DNA from: Acinetobacter marinus
GTDB lineage: Bacteria; Pseudomonadota; Gammaproteobacteria; Pseudomonadales; Moraxellaceae
Length of the DNA: 64,000 nucleotides
Reading direction: 5' to 3'
Assembly (NCBI RefSeq): GCF_900096915.1
Contig: NZ_FMYK01000007.1
Location: 35,526-99,525 of the forward strand
Program-made: the position numbers and the translations under genes
The notes under the pieces: generated by a model
Told to the model about the DNA's origin: nothing
Databases searched by the model: none
The model's input: only the letters and a program-made list of their open reading frames with translations
Part shown: positions 18,115-26,905 of the stretch, piece after piece
Position numbering within the stretch: the stretch's first letter is position 1
Layout: each line of letters begins with the position of its first letter

Positions 18115-18948
18115 ATGTCTAACACATTGCCAAGCCCAGAAAACTCAAACCAAGACAATCCAAAGGATTCCAACCTATCAGCAATAGATCAAACGGATTA
18201 TGAACGCCGTTTTGCAGGTGCCAATAAAATCTATGGCGAATCGAGTTTTCAGACGTTTGAAAACAGTCATGTCATGCTCATTGGTATTGGCGGTGTCGGC
18301 TCTTGGGCGGTGGAAGCATTGGCTCGCTCAGGTGTCGGCAAACTGACTTTGATTGATATGGATGTGATTGTCGCATCGAATGTCAATCGTCAACTGCCTG
18401 CGCTCAGTTCAACCTTTGGACATGCCAAGATTGACGTGATGGCACAGCGTTGCCGTGAGATTAATCCGCAGATACAGATTGAACTGGTTGATGATTTTCT
18501 CACACCTGATAACGTCGCCGATTTATTGGCAGATCGTCCTGATGTGATCTTAGACTGTATTGATGATGTCAAAGCCAAGCTGGCGTTGATGCTACATTGC
18601 CGATTTAACAAGATTCCGTTGATCGTATCAGGCGGTGCAGGTGGAAAATTGGATCCGCTGAAGATTCGTGTGGCGGATTTATCCAAAACCGAACAAGACC
18701 CGATGCTTGCCAAACTGCGTACACAGCTTAGAAGTAAAGGGATTTGTAAAAAGCCAAAAGAAAAATTTGGCATTACTTGCGTGTATTCAGTGGATAATCC
18801 TTTTTCCAATGTAGATGCCTGTGATGTTGATACAAGTGCAGGTTTGCGCTGTGGTGGGTATGGTTCTGCGGTGGTGGTGACCAGTAGCTTTGCCATGGTC
18901 GCTGTGGCTGAAGTGTTAAAAAAACTTGCCACGACTTCCAAGAAGTGA
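18115..18948 (+). CDS. tcdA: tRNA threonylcarbamoyladenosine dehydratase TcdA
   Basis: A 277-residue E1-like enzyme that cyclises t6A37 to ct6A in ANN-decoding tRNAs in an ATP-dependent reaction. The nucleotide-binding motif GIGGVGSWAVEALARSG starts at about residue 57 and is followed by DMDVI and SNVNRQ. The C-terminal part shows AGLRCGGYGSAVVVTSSFAMVA. A hydrophilic N-terminal extension (about 25 residues) precedes the YERRFAGANKIYG block where family members usually start. The Shine-Dalgarno before the ATG is weak. Confidence 0.92.
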   Translation: MSNTLPSPENSNQDNPKDSNLSAIDQTDYERRFAGANKIYGESSFQTFENSHVMLIGIGGVGSWAVEALARSGVGKLTLIDMDVIVASNVNRQLPALSSTFGHAKIDVMAQRCREINPQIQIELVDDFLTPDNVADLLADRPDVILDCIDDVKAKLALMLHCRFNKIPLIVSGGAGGKLDPLKIRVADLSKTEQDPMLAKLRTQLRSKGICKKPKEKFGITCVYSVDNPFSNVDACDVDTSAGLRCGGYGSAVVVTSSFAMVAVAEVLKKLATTSKK

Positions 18949-19014
18949 TTCTGCTTGTTATAAACGATAGCAAAGCGGTATAGATCACGCATAGCCACAC
19001 AAAGGGAAGATCGC

Positions 19015-19818
19015 ATGACGCAAATACAGATTACAGCAACGGATGAAAGTATTAATCTTGAAGCACAGCATATTGAGCGCTATGCAACCATCACAGAGCT
19101 GAGTAATTGGCAAGATATACTCAATGACTATGCCTCAATCAAACAGCAACTCCAGCCGAAAAAGGTTTTGCTGATCTTAGATGACATCCCACAGGCAGAA
19201 TATACCTCGATGCATGCCATCGAAGATGAAGCCTTGTATTTTGACAGTGAAGCTCATTTTGAGGATGTTGGCGATGACGATGAGGCGTGGGACATTGCCT
19301 ATAAAAATATTCAGCCCTTAGCTGTTGCACATTATGTTCAGCAATTGCATGCGCAGGCGAATCAAAAACAACTCAAACAGCTTGCTGAAAAAACCAAATA
19401 CTACGATGCAGACGATATCCAAGCGATTTTACGCATCAACGAGCATCCACTTCCTGTATTAGATACTCAGATCATTGTCAAAGTGGCAACACTTACAGAT
19501 GATGCTGAAAAAATTGCGATATTTCCCAACGGCTATTTCAGTGCGGATTTTAATAGCTTTGAAAACTTCACATTAATTCGTCATCTGGCAACCTATGGTT
19601 TTGAGTTTATCGGGATTGGCGCAAGTTTACTGTACTGGATCAAAACAGAGCGCTTTGATCACAGCAAGGTCGAGACAATATTGCACGACCTTGCGCAAGT
19701 GTATCCGCTCGCTGTGGCAGATCAGGATAAACTCAAGACATTGATCTTGGAAAATAATTATTTGATCTTACCGTATTGTGAATCGCCTCAAGCCTATCTT
19801 GATGCGTATTCACATTAA
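19015..19818 (+). CDS. Hypothetical cytoplasmic protein
   Basis: A 267-residue acidic protein with no signal peptide or membrane segment. I do not recognise a family. A Gln-rich helix at about 105-130 separates an N-terminal domain with a strongly acidic stretch (FEDVGDDDEAWD) from a C-terminal domain holding NGYFSADFNSFENFTLIRHL and GFEFIGIGASLLYW. The start is supported by GGGAAG before the ATG. It converges with the gene on the other strand, leaving 16 bp between the two stops. Confidence 0.7.
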   Translation: MTQIQITATDESINLEAQHIERYATITELSNWQDILNDYASIKQQLQPKKVLLILDDIPQAEYTSMHAIEDEALYFDSEAHFEDVGDDDEAWDIAYKNIQPLAVAHYVQQLHAQANQKQLKQLAEKTKYYDADDIQAILRINEHPLPVLDTQIIVKVATLTDDAEKIAIFPNGYFSADFNSFENFTLIRHLATYGFEFIGIGASLLYWIKTERFDHSKVETILHDLAQVYPLAVADQDKLKTLILENNYLILPYCESPQAYLDAYSH

Positions 19819-19834
19819 ACGCATTCAGCACGGT

Positions 19835-20251
19835 TTAACTTTTTTGATCTTCGATGATTTTATCGAGATTGTTAATATCGGTTTCGATTTTCCACTTTTC
19901 CAGATCGTCGACAGGATTCGGCAAGCGACCTTCAAGCCATTCACAAACCACATCAGGTGAAAACTCGGCATGATTGCACTGAATTACCCAAGCGAGAAAC
20001 TCTTTCGCTTCGCCATTCATATACGGTGGCGGTGAAACAGGCAAAAACTGCGTTGGCAAGCGTTCATTGGTCGACAGATAATTTAATACATGCCCAAGCT
20101 CTTGTACCGTCTGCCAAGCCAGTGGATGCTCAACATCAATTTTAAATTTGACCCACCACGCATGCTCACCATCTGCGCCATGTGCGATGAGACCATCATC
20201 GCCAATACTCGGAATACGCTTTAAAAAATCCGTAATTTGTTCAAAATTCAA
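19835..20251 (-). CDS. Hypothetical protein
   Basis: A 138-residue soluble protein, rich in Trp and acidic residues, with no recognised domain. Features include IPSIGDDGLIAHGADGEHAWWVKF, a central helix LAWQTVQELGHVLNYLS and a C-terminal CEWLEGRLPNPVDDLEKWK. No signal peptide. It is convergent with the preceding hypothetical gene. Codon use is like its neighbours, so it is likely a real gene. Confidence 0.65.
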   Translation of the reverse strand: MNFEQITDFLKRIPSIGDDGLIAHGADGEHAWWVKFKIDVEHPLAWQTVQELGHVLNYLSTNERLPTQFLPVSPPPYMNGEAKEFLAWVIQCNHAEFSPDVVCEWLEGRLPNPVDDLEKWKIETDINNLDKIIEDQKS

Positions 20252-20376
20252 CGCTACACCTCTATTTTATGTAGATCAGCTACATTGTTTAACATTTTAA
20301 TGCATGAACATAACCAATATCCATATTCACTCGGAGATTCTCATTTAAATTGTGCTTATCCAAGAGGAGTGATCTA

Positions 20377-20817
20377 ATGAACAAACAAATTAGCGCAGTA
20401 CTTTTAAGTTTATCAATGCTTGCAGGGTCAACGGTTGCGTTTGCAGCACCACAAGGTCCTGAACAAAATCAGCATGAGCAACATGATGCGAAAAAGCAGA
20501 ATTCAAAACAGCAGGATTCTAAAAAGCAGGGCAATGACCATAAAGCACCAGCACAGCATCAAACCCAGCAAAAATCTCAACCAAAACAAAGTGCGCATAA
20601 ATCACAACCGCAACACCAAGTGAAAAAAAGTACCAAGCATAGCGATTACAAACGTGGTCAAAAGTTGCCGAAGCAATATCGTGATAACCATGTCGACTAC
20701 AAAAAACACAAATTGCCTAAACCAGGTAAAAACCAACGTTGGGTCAAAGTAGATGGTGACTATGTATTGATATCTGTCGTGACTGGTGTGATTGCGAGCA
20801 TCATTCTAGGTTCTTAA
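20377..20817 (+). CDS. RcnB-like secreted protein, copy 1
   Basis: A 146-residue exported protein. The signal peptide MNKQISAVLLSLSMLAGSTVAFA is followed by a Gln/Lys/His-rich low-complexity segment (residues 25-90). The C-terminal RcnB-like domain has YKRGQKLPKQYR, DYKKHKLPKPGKNQRWVKVDGDYVLIS and a hydrophobic tail ending in IASIILGS. RcnB family proteins sit in the periplasm and are linked to nickel/cobalt homeostasis in E. coli; the His-rich region would suit metal binding. The ATG at 20377 has AAGAGGAG seven bases upstream, which decides the start over a TTG at 20350. It is related to the gene at 21118. Confidence 0.8.
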   Translation: MNKQISAVLLSLSMLAGSTVAFAAPQGPEQNQHEQHDAKKQNSKQQDSKKQGNDHKAPAQHQTQQKSQPKQSAHKSQPQHQVKKSTKHSDYKRGQKLPKQYRDNHVDYKKHKLPKPGKNQRWVKVDGDYVLISVVTGVIASIILGS

Positions 20818-20881
20818 TATCGTTTTTGAATCGTTGTAATATGTAAATTAATCTGGTTGGAACACGAACCAAAGCGATTTG

Positions 20882-20916
20882 AAAAAGCTGAATGTTTTCG
20901 GACATTCAGCTTTTTT
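20882..20916 (+). terminator. Rho-independent terminator after RcnB-like copy 1
   Basis: AAAGCTGAATGT pairs with ACATTCAGCTTT around TTTCGG, followed by T's. It separates the two RcnB-like genes into different transcripts. The rest of the 300-bp gap (20818-21117) holds no gene that I can see. Confidence 0.9.
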
Positions 20917-21117
20917 GATGCAGAAATGTGCGTATTACGAATTTCCCAAAAGCGCACAGATGAGTGATCTACGTGCTTAAACCATGCCGATTTGATAAAT
21001 CTTCATGATTCGCCGAGTTTGTACACAGCCTTACATTTCAATGTATCTGCTTAACCAACGTCCATATTTGCTGAGATTTGTTTCGCTATAGTGGAATTAT
21101 TCCAAGAGGAGAACATC

Positions 21118-21489
21118 ATGAATAAGCCAATGCGTGCCATTGTACTCAGTCTGACCATGCTTGCGGGTTCAACCGTTGCTTTTGCTGCACCGCCATCACA
21201 TGCGCCAGCGTGGGGCTATGATAAAAATCACGGTGGAGATGATCGTGATGACCATCAAGACCGTCATAATGATCGTGGGCGCTATGATCGAGATGACCGC
21301 CGTTTTAGCAAGGGCGATCGCCTACCAAGCCAATATCGTAATAACCGATACTATGTCGATGATTGGCGTGATCATCACTTGTCTAAACCACCACGTGGAC
21401 ATCGTTGGGTCGAGATTGACGGTGAATATATCCTGATTTCCGTGGTAACAGGTGTGATTGCCAGCATTTTGCTCGGTCACGGTTACTAA
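21118..21489 (+). CDS. RcnB-like secreted protein, copy 2
   Basis: A 123-residue exported protein, related to copy 1. The signal peptide MNKPMRAIVLSLTMLAGSTVAFA is nearly the same, but the low-complexity middle is Asp/Arg/His-rich (residues 33-65) instead of Gln/Lys-rich. The RcnB-like domain has FSKGDRLPSQYRNNRYYVDDW, LSKPPRGHRWVEIDGEYILIS and the same hydrophobic end (VTGVIASILLG). AGAGGAG sits six bases before the ATG at 21118, so the longer reading frame from 21091 is not needed. The conserved ends and diverged middle suggest duplication followed by relaxed constraint on the charged spacer. Confidence 0.8.
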   Translation: MNKPMRAIVLSLTMLAGSTVAFAAPPSHAPAWGYDKNHGGDDRDDHQDRHNDRGRYDRDDRRFSKGDRLPSQYRNNRYYVDDWRDHHLSKPPRGHRWVEIDGEYILISVVTGVIASILLGHGY

Positions 21490-21526
21490 AATAGCAAAGC
21501 ATTAAATATGCTGTTTAGATGATGGG

Positions 21527-22015
21527 CTAAGCCAGCTCGTCATCTTCTGGTCGTGGCGTTTTGCCTAGCGGAAGCTCATGCTCACGATGTTTGGCACGAA
21601 TCACCGATGGATAGTGCCACGAAGCAAAACGGACGATTAATATCGCCACAGCGAGTAATAAAATCGCCCCAGTGACAATGAGCAAATCCCAATCGGCTTT
21701 GTGATCATGTTGAATATCAGCAATGAGCAAGCGAGTCAGCGCAGTGATCGCCACATATATCAAGAAACGTACAGGCATGTGATTGGTTTTAAAGTAAATC
21801 CCAACCATTGCCCCCAATTCCAAATAGATAAAGAGCAGTAAAATATCATCAATCGTTGCAAATTTCTTGACGGTAAAAATATCAATCGTGGTGTGTACCG
21901 CAGACCAAATCACCATACAGCCAATTAGCGCCAGCATCAGATAATGAAAGGCTTCCACCAGATAGTGCCCGATGTGGTCTAAAGTGTTTTCGACTTTTTT
22001 AAACTCTCGTTTCAT
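21527..22015 (-). CDS. psiE: PsiE-like phosphate-starvation-inducible membrane protein
   Basis: A 162-residue inner-membrane protein with four hydrophobic segments (about 22-44, 57-75, 78-98 and 108-130) and the PsiE pattern of IDDILLLFIYLELGAMVGIYFKTNHMPVRFLIYVAITALTR. PsiE is induced by phosphate starvation in E. coli, but its biochemical role is unknown. The C-terminal 30 residues are hydrophilic. The gene is convergent with RcnB-like copy 2, with 37 bp between the stops. It is separated from the upstream-transcribed acyl-CoA dehydrogenase by a terminator. Confidence 0.85.
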   Translation of the reverse strand: MKREFKKVENTLDHIGHYLVEAFHYLMLALIGCMVIWSAVHTTIDIFTVKKFATIDDILLLFIYLELGAMVGIYFKTNHMPVRFLIYVAITALTRLLIADIQHDHKADWDLLIVTGAILLLAVAILIVRFASWHYPSVIRAKHREHELPLGKTPRPEDDELA

Positions 22016-22123
22016 CGCACTCCAGCATTAAAAAATGCAGTATTCAATTCAATGATGTAAAAGCGTAAGCGAAATATATGCCAATCCTGTGAATTTGCGC
22101 TGATTTTTACTTTTCATGGATGT

Positions 22124-22152
22124 AAAAAAACCTGCTCGTAAGCAGGTTTTTA
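22124..22152. terminator. Terminator between psiE and acyl-CoA dehydrogenase 1
   Basis: ACCTGCT and AGCAGGT form a stem with a CGTA loop, flanked by A7 and T5. On the minus strand it ends the acyl-CoA dehydrogenase transcript. Confidence 0.85.
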
Positions 22153-22176
22153 GGTTTATGGTACTGTCAGTGCAAC

Positions 22177-23958
22177 TTAAGACTGATTGGTAAAGTAGTC
22201 TTCATCAAAGCCCATCACCAAATCGGTGCTCGATTGAATACGAACTAAACGTGCTTTGAGATCAGGTAAGATACGGGCAACGAAGTAGCGAGCGAGCTGT
22301 ACTTTATTGGCAAAGAATTCGCCGTCTTTTTGGCTTGCTGCATTGGCAATTTTTGCAAACATATAGCTAAAGCTGAGTAGACCAACTGCATGGAGATAAT
22401 CCACTGCCACACCATTTGAATAATCTGCATTTTCTTTCGATTGCTCAAGAATGTATTGTGTGATCGATTCAACTTCAGTCGCCGCATCCAGTGTTGCGTC
22501 TTTGATAAAGTTCAATTCAGAGCCGAGTTGATTCACTTCATCACGGATTTCACTGATGTATTCAGCGATGAATGCGCCACCACATTTAATGGTTTTACGA
22601 CCGATCAAATCTTGTGATTGTACGCCGTTGGTGCCTTCGTAAATCTGCGCAATACGCAAGTCACGGATGCATTGTTCCATGCCCCATTCACGAATATAAC
22701 CATGACCACCGAACACCATTTGTGCATCCAAAGTCGCTTGGAAAGCGGTATCGGTTAAGTAGGCTTTGGCAATAGGCGTAAGCAGTGCTACACGGTCATT
22801 GGCTTTTTTCACTGCTTCGGCATCTGTTGAGAACTTGGTGATGTCGAGCTGTTGACCGACATACACAGCGAAAGCACGAGATGCTTCGTTATTGGCACGC
22901 ACATTGAGCAACATACGACGTACATCACCGTGTACCAAGATGCTGTCAGCCGCTTTATCAGGCGATTTTGCGCCAGTTGCACTACGACCTTGAATACGAT
23001 CTGTGGCATATTGTGCAGCGTTTTGATAAGCAAACTCAGAAGCGCCGATGCCTTGAATACCCATCGACAGGCGTTCGTAGTTCATCATCACGAACATTGC
23101 AGCCAGACCTTCATTTTCTTTACCAACGAGGAAGCCTTTGGCGCCGTCAAAGTTCATCACACAGGTTGCAGAGGCTTTGATGCCCATCTTGTGTTCGATT
23201 GAACCTGGGCCCGCCGCATTGCGCTCGCCTTTAGAACCATCTTCATTGACCAAATATTTTGGTACGATGAACAATGAAATACCACGAGAGCCCGCAGGTG
23301 CATCAGGAGTTTTAGCCAAAACAAGGTGGATAATGTTTTCCGCCAAGTCGTTGTCGCCACCCGTAATAAAGATTTTGGTGCCTGTGATGTTATATGAACC
23401 ATCAGTATTTGGCTCAGCTTTGGTTTTGATAATGCCCAAATCTGTACCTGCATGCGGTTCAGTCAAGCACATGGTACCAGCCCATTCACCTGAGTAGATT
23501 TTTGGCAAATAGGTTTCTTTTTGTTCTTGAGAAGCGTAGCTGCTGAGTGCCATACCAGCGCCTACAGAAAGTAGCGGATAGAGCATGAATGATGGGTTGG
23601 TGGCGAATAGCATCTCATCTGCAAGCACAGTCAGCATTTTTGGCATGGCTTGACCGCCCCATTCCTCATCAGCACCGAGACCGATCCAACCGCCTTCAGC
23701 GTATTGGCGGAAGGCTTCTTTGAAGCCAGCAGGGGTGAACACATCGCCATTTTCCCAGCGTGCGCCTTCTTCATCACCTGTACGGTTCAGTGGCAAGGTC
23801 ACGTTTTGTGCAAACTTTGCCATTTCTTCTAAGATGGCTTCGGCTGTTGCTGAGTCAACGTGCGCTAATTTTTCATTGGCTTGCCAAAATTGGTCAGCAT
23901 TAAATACATCGTTCAGGATAAAACGCATATCCGTAAGTGGCGCATTATAAACTGGCAT
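22177..23958 (-). CDS. Acyl-CoA dehydrogenase, DmdC type (copy 1)
   Basis: A 593-residue FAD-dependent acyl-CoA dehydrogenase with the extra C-terminal domain found in DmdC (3-methylmercaptopropionyl-CoA dehydrogenase) and its relatives. The N-terminal helical domain is followed by the FAD-binding beta domain (AGTMCLTEPHAGTDLGIIKTKA, TGTKIFITGGDNDL) and the catalytic helical domain (FGGHGYIREWGMEQCIRDLRIAQIYEGTNGVQSQDLIGRK, catalytic Glu in YEGTNG). It catalyses alpha,beta-dehydrogenation of an acyl-CoA and passes electrons to ETF. The acyl chain is not predictable; fatty-acyl substrates are as likely as the sulfur compound. A paralogue lies immediately upstream. Confidence 0.9.
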   Translation of the reverse strand: MPVYNAPLTDMRFILNDVFNADQFWQANEKLAHVDSATAEAILEEMAKFAQNVTLPLNRTGDEEGARWENGDVFTPAGFKEAFRQYAEGGWIGLGADEEWGGQAMPKMLTVLADEMLFATNPSFMLYPLLSVGAGMALSSYASQEQKETYLPKIYSGEWAGTMCLTEPHAGTDLGIIKTKAEPNTDGSYNITGTKIFITGGDNDLAENIIHLVLAKTPDAPAGSRGISLFIVPKYLVNEDGSKGERNAAGPGSIEHKMGIKASATCVMNFDGAKGFLVGKENEGLAAMFVMMNYERLSMGIQGIGASEFAYQNAAQYATDRIQGRSATGAKSPDKAADSILVHGDVRRMLLNVRANNEASRAFAVYVGQQLDITKFSTDAEAVKKANDRVALLTPIAKAYLTDTAFQATLDAQMVFGGHGYIREWGMEQCIRDLRIAQIYEGTNGVQSQDLIGRKTIKCGGAFIAEYISEIRDEVNQLGSELNFIKDATLDAATEVESITQYILEQSKENADYSNGVAVDYLHAVGLLSFSYMFAKIANAASQKDGEFFANKVQLARYFVARILPDLKARLVRIQSSTDLVMGFDEDYFTNQS

Positions 23959-24035
23959 AGTCTTTTACCTATTTTGCATTGCTATAGTTGGAACAATAAA
24001 ATGTTTGAACACAAGGATTATATGCGAATCAAAAT

Positions 24036-24067
24036 GAAAAAGGCTGACACATCAGTCAGCCTTTTTT
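24036..24067. terminator. Terminator between the two acyl-CoA dehydrogenase genes
   Basis: AAAAGGCTGAC and GTCAGCCTTTT pair around ACATCA, with A- and T-runs. It shows that the two paralogues are not simply one operon. Confidence 0.88.
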
Positions 24068-24124
24068 ACAGTTTTTTATTTCAAGATTTAACAAAAATCA
24101 AATCTGAAATTGCAACATCATTAT

Positions 24125-25927
24125 TTAGATAATGAAGTCATCCGCAGCCAAAGCAGCAAGTGGTGCATTACCCGTAGCCATTACCGCAACGTGCGACTTG
24201 GTACGTGGCAAGATTTTGCTGAAGTAGAAGCGAGCAGTCGTGACTTTTGCATTGTAGAATGCAGTCTCAGTTGAACCTTCTGCCAATTTTTGCTGTGCAA
24301 GGCGAGCCATGTCCGCCCAGAAGTAAGCCAAAGTGACATAGCCTGAGAAGTACAAGTAATCAACCGCAGCCGCACCGACTTCATCAGGGTTTTGCTGTGC
24401 TTTGAGTGCGATCTGCATGGTGATCTCACCCCATTCTTTGTTGAGTGCTGCAAGTGGCTCAACGAACTCTTTCATGTCCGCATTGTCTTTGTTTGCTTCG
24501 CAGAATTTGTGAATGATCTTGGTGAAGTCTTTGAGCATCGCACCTTGTGATTGCAATACTTTACGACCCAACAAGTCAATCGCTTGAATCTCAGTGGTAC
24601 CTTCGTATAGACACGCAATACGTGTATCACGAACGATCTGCTCCATGCCGTGCTCAGAGATAAAGCCGTGACCACCGAACACTTGTACACCGTGTTTGGC
24701 AGATTCAGAACCTGTTTCAGTCAAGAATGCTTTAGCGATCGGCGTCAAGAATGACAAGATGTTGTCAGAGTATTTACGCTCTTCTTCAGTTGCGCCTTGC
24801 TCAACGATATCGGCATGCAAAGACAAGAAGTAAACCAGTGCACGACCTGCTTCAGCAAATGATTTTTGCGTCAATAGCATGTTGCGTACAGCAGGGTGAA
24901 CGATGATTGGATCAGCTTCTTTCTCAGGTGCTTTAGGACCAGACAACGAACGCATTGCCAAACGGTCACGTGCATAAGTCACAGCGCCTTGGAATGATCC
25001 TTCAGAAGCACAAAGACCTTGAATCGCAGTACCGATACGTGCGGTGTTCATGAAGGTGAACATGCAGTTTAGACCACGGTTTTCAGGGCCAATCAAGTAA
25101 CCTTTGGCTTGATCGAAGTTGATCACGCAAGTCGCATTACCGTGGATACCCATTTTGTGTTCGATCGAACCACAACGTACTGCATTACGCTCACCGAGTG
25201 AACCGTCAGCGTTGACATTGAATTTTGGAACGATGAATAGCGAAATACCTTTGGTACCTTTCGGTGCACCAGGTAGGCGTGCTAGAACGATATGGATGAT
25301 GTTCTCAGCCATGTCATGCTCGCCCGCTGAGATAAAGATTTTTTCACCAGAGATCGCATAGCTACCGTCAGCTTGAGGTTCCGCTTTAGAACGTATAATA
25401 CCCAAGTCAGAACCTGCATGAGATTCTGTCAAGCACATGGTACCTGTCCATTCACCTGAAACAAGTTTAGGCAAATAAGTGTTTTTTTGCTCATCAGAAC
25501 CATGATGCTCGACAGTACGTACCGCACCGTGCGATAGACCTGGATACATGCCCCAAGCCCAGTTCGATGTGCCGACCATCTCAGAAATCACATTACTGAG
25601 TGATACAGGCAATGCTTGACCGCCATATTGCTCTTCTGCAGCAAGTGACGGGAAGCCAAGCTCGATATATTTTTGATAGGCTTCTTTAAAGCCAGTCGGG
25701 GTGGTCACCACGCCATCATTCCAAGTACAACCTTCACGGTCGCCGACTTGGTTGAGTGGTGCAAGTTCATTGACACAGAAATCAGCAGCAGTTTCGAGGT
25801 ATTGATCAACCAATTCACGGCTTACGGTTTCTGCATATGCAGGCAGTTTTGCGTAGTGATCGTTTGCGTTTAATAATTCATGCAAAACAAATTGCATATC
25901 ACGTAAGGGTGCGGTGTATTGTGGCAT
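24125..25927 (-). CDS. Acyl-CoA dehydrogenase, DmdC type (copy 2)
   Basis: A 600-residue paralogue of copy 1 with the same architecture: N-terminal helical domain, FAD site (GTMCLTESHAGSDLGIIRSKA, SGEKIFISAGEHDM), catalytic domain (FGGHGFISEHGMEQIVRDTRIACLYEGTTEIQAIDLLGRK) and the extra C-terminal domain. The ATG at 25927 gives the MPQYTAPLRDM start that matches the MPVYNAPLTDM start of copy 1 and has GAGG upstream; the TTG at 25942 is not needed. The two proteins differ throughout, so this is an old duplication, probably with different chain-length preference. Confidence 0.9.
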   Translation of the reverse strand: MPQYTAPLRDMQFVLHELLNANDHYAKLPAYAETVSRELVDQYLETAADFCVNELAPLNQVGDREGCTWNDGVVTTPTGFKEAYQKYIELGFPSLAAEEQYGGQALPVSLSNVISEMVGTSNWAWGMYPGLSHGAVRTVEHHGSDEQKNTYLPKLVSGEWTGTMCLTESHAGSDLGIIRSKAEPQADGSYAISGEKIFISAGEHDMAENIIHIVLARLPGAPKGTKGISLFIVPKFNVNADGSLGERNAVRCGSIEHKMGIHGNATCVINFDQAKGYLIGPENRGLNCMFTFMNTARIGTAIQGLCASEGSFQGAVTYARDRLAMRSLSGPKAPEKEADPIIVHPAVRNMLLTQKSFAEAGRALVYFLSLHADIVEQGATEEERKYSDNILSFLTPIAKAFLTETGSESAKHGVQVFGGHGFISEHGMEQIVRDTRIACLYEGTTEIQAIDLLGRKVLQSQGAMLKDFTKIIHKFCEANKDNADMKEFVEPLAALNKEWGEITMQIALKAQQNPDEVGAAAVDYLYFSGYVTLAYFWADMARLAQQKLAEGSTETAFYNAKVTTARFYFSKILPRTKSHVAVMATGNAPLAALAADDFII

Positions 25928-26363
25928 GTCTGTGTTCCTCAATACTGGTTGAACCAGATTTTATTAAAAAAATTGTATTGAACAGGTGGTTTTAACTGAT
26001 CAATGCGATGCGCTTGGCACAATGTCAAGCACAAAAACGATCAAATTAAAAAGTAAATCCATCGTGCTATATATGACGGGTCTGCACAAGAGTTTCAAGG
26101 CATATCCTTGTGACTCCGAAGTCAAACATTCCACGGTTTGACGATATTTTCTGCCCATTAATGTAAAGAAAATGGCATCAAATAGATAGTGAAAATATGT
26201 CTTGTAATAATTTAAACCAGTGATGTTTTATCACAACTCTTACGGATGACGCTGGCGACATTTTTTATCTATGCAACAAATTGCATAGATTGAAAAATGG
26301 GATTATATTAGAAAAACAGAATGATCGATTAAGATCATGCACAACCTGACGTGGAGAATGAAA
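25928..26363. other. Divergent intergenic region with a perfect palindrome
   Basis: This 436-bp gap separates acyl-CoA dehydrogenase copy 2 and the NTF2-like gene, which are divergently transcribed. Apart from the palindrome at 26267-26290 I see no gene, RNA or repeat in it. Confidence 0.6.
26267..26290. promoter_or_regulatory. Operator-like perfect inverted repeat
   Basis: Two 10-bp arms, ATCTATGCAA and TTGCATAGAT, are separated by CAAA. The site lies 74 bp before the NTF2-like start, in the promoter region shared with the divergent dehydrogenase. The form fits a dimeric repressor site; no regulator gene is adjacent. Confidence 0.5.
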
Positions 26364-26792
26364 ATGAACAACACATCAAATAACATGGCATCGCCAGCAG
26401 TACAGCAGACATTGCAACGCTGGCATGAAATGGTTGCAACTCGAGACATGAGCGTGCTTGAGCAGATCCTTGCTGAGAGCGTGGTGTTTTATTCACCTGT
26501 GGCATTTAACCCATATCCTGGCAAAGCGGTGGTGAGCTTTATTTTGCAAAATGTGATTCAGGTCTTTGAAAACTTTACCTATCATCGCAGTTTTGTGAGT
26601 GATGATGGTCATAATGTCGTGCTCGAATTTTCTGCCAATATTGGTGAAGATCAGCTCAAGGGCATTGATATGATTCGCTTTGATGATCAAGGTCAGATCG
26701 TAGAGTTTGAAGTGATGATTCGACCAAAACGTGGACTGGAAGCCTTGGCTGCACAAATGGGCGAACGCATTAAAGCCTTTCAACCGCAGTAA
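26364..26792 (+). CDS. NTF2-like (SnoaL-type) domain protein
   Basis: A 142-residue protein of the NTF2-like cone fold. Typical features are LQRWHEMVATRDMSVLEQILAESVVFYSPVAF near the N-terminus and MIRFDDQGQIVEFEVMIRPKRGLEALAAQMGE at the end. Members of this superfamily include isomerases, dehydratases and ligand-binding proteins; the substrate here cannot be called. ATG 26364 was chosen because GTGGAG lies eight bases upstream, a better fit than the ATG at 26337. Its position beside acyl-CoA dehydrogenase genes makes a role in acyl or lipid metabolism possible, but that is only inference. Confidence 0.75.
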   Translation: MNNTSNNMASPAVQQTLQRWHEMVATRDMSVLEQILAESVVFYSPVAFNPYPGKAVVSFILQNVIQVFENFTYHRSFVSDDGHNVVLEFSANIGEDQLKGIDMIRFDDQGQIVEFEVMIRPKRGLEALAAQMGERIKAFQPQ

Positions 26793-26905
26793 AAAAATTG
26801 CTTTAAAAGATCAACATGGCATCGGTATTTGATTCTTGCTGAGTGTCATGTTTATCATGCGATGTTGATTTTTGTTTATCCATCAGATGTATTGGAGCTG
26901 TTTTT

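Noticed and set aside
18390..19016. Long frame of 208 codons on the minus strand
   Set aside because: It is antisense to tcdA, whose enzyme motifs are intact; composition is that of a shadow frame.
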